Shown here one piece after another: positions 6,509-6,540 of a stretch of DNA of 6,540 nt. The stretch is taken from contig VSPV01000134.1 of NCBI GenBank assembly GCA_009775605.1, forward strand, positions 1 to 6,540, in the 5' to 3' direction. The stretch is from Paramuribaculum sp. Lineage in GTDB: Bacteria > Bacteroidota > Bacteroidia > Bacteroidales > Muribaculaceae. Both the position numbers and the translations under genes were made by a program. How positions within the stretch are numbered: the stretch's first letter is position 1; every line of letters begins with the position of its first letter. The notes beneath the pieces were generated by a model. That model was not told where the DNA came from, did not search any database, and saw nothing but the letters and a program-made list of their open reading frames with translations.

Positions 6509-6540
6509 ATATAGCGAGAGTAAACCTGTATGGCCAACCC
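6502..6540 (+). CDS. Start of a HipA-family kinase/toxin gene, 3'-truncated by window edge
   Basis: An ATG at 6502 opens a frame that runs to the window end and reads MVDIARVNLYGQP. The same frame has a stop at 6484-6486, so this is the first available start. GAGGAA at 6491-6496 is Shine-Dalgarno-like, six bases from the ATG, which is notable in a phylum where such sites are rare. The start overlaps the upstream HTH stop by seven bases. The N-terminus has the pattern of HipA-family N-terminal subdomain 1, in which a short acidic/hydrophobic lead is followed by a beta strand of the form V-x-L-[YW]-G. HipA kinases phosphorylate translation targets, classically glutamyl-tRNA synthetase, and are neutralised by the adjacent HipB. 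With only 13 residues visible, the call rests mainly on the overlap and the partner gene. Confidence 0.6.
   Translation, partial: MVDIARVNLYGQP

Overview
The window looks like a chromosomal segment of a gut-type Bacteroidales bacterium, possibly Muribaculaceae (family level is a guess). The protein sequences resemble Bacteroides-type homologues. Two of the three promoters I can place match the Bacteroidetes consensus closely (TTTG or TTG, about 19 bases, TAnnTTTG), and Shine-Dalgarno sequences are mostly absent before start codons.

Layout, left to right. Bases 1-1550 (+) hold the 3' part of a GH13 alpha-amylase-family gene; its first ~90-100 codons lie outside the window. A short gap with an inverted repeat and a -7-like element leads into prs (1612-2556, +), which makes PRPP. 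prs converges on yebC, and the ~100-base gap carries a strong hairpin that should terminate transcription from both sides. On the minus strand pheT (3449-5923) is followed 45 bases later by yebC (2654-3403), probably as one transcript driven by a good promoter at 5957-5987. A divergent 225-base intergenic region (5924-6148) holds that promoter and a second one facing right. The right-facing promoter drives an XRE-type helix-turn-helix gene (6149-6508, +) whose last bases overlap the start of another gene (from 6502). That gene's 13 visible residues look like the N-terminus of a HipA-family kinase, so the right edge is most likely a hipBA-type toxin-antitoxin operon cut off by the window.

How the genes relate. 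The left part is housekeeping carbohydrate and nucleotide metabolism. pheT and yebC are both translation genes: phenylalanyl-tRNA synthetase beta subunit, and a ribosome-associated factor linked to polyproline stalling. The HipBA-like pair is the accessory part of the window and the most interesting. Its promoter overlaps inverted repeats that could be autoregulatory operators, and it sits head-to-head with an aminoacyl-tRNA synthetase gene. I see no tRNA, rRNA, CRISPR array, insertion sequence or clearly novel system. No gene-free stretch exceeds 300 bases.
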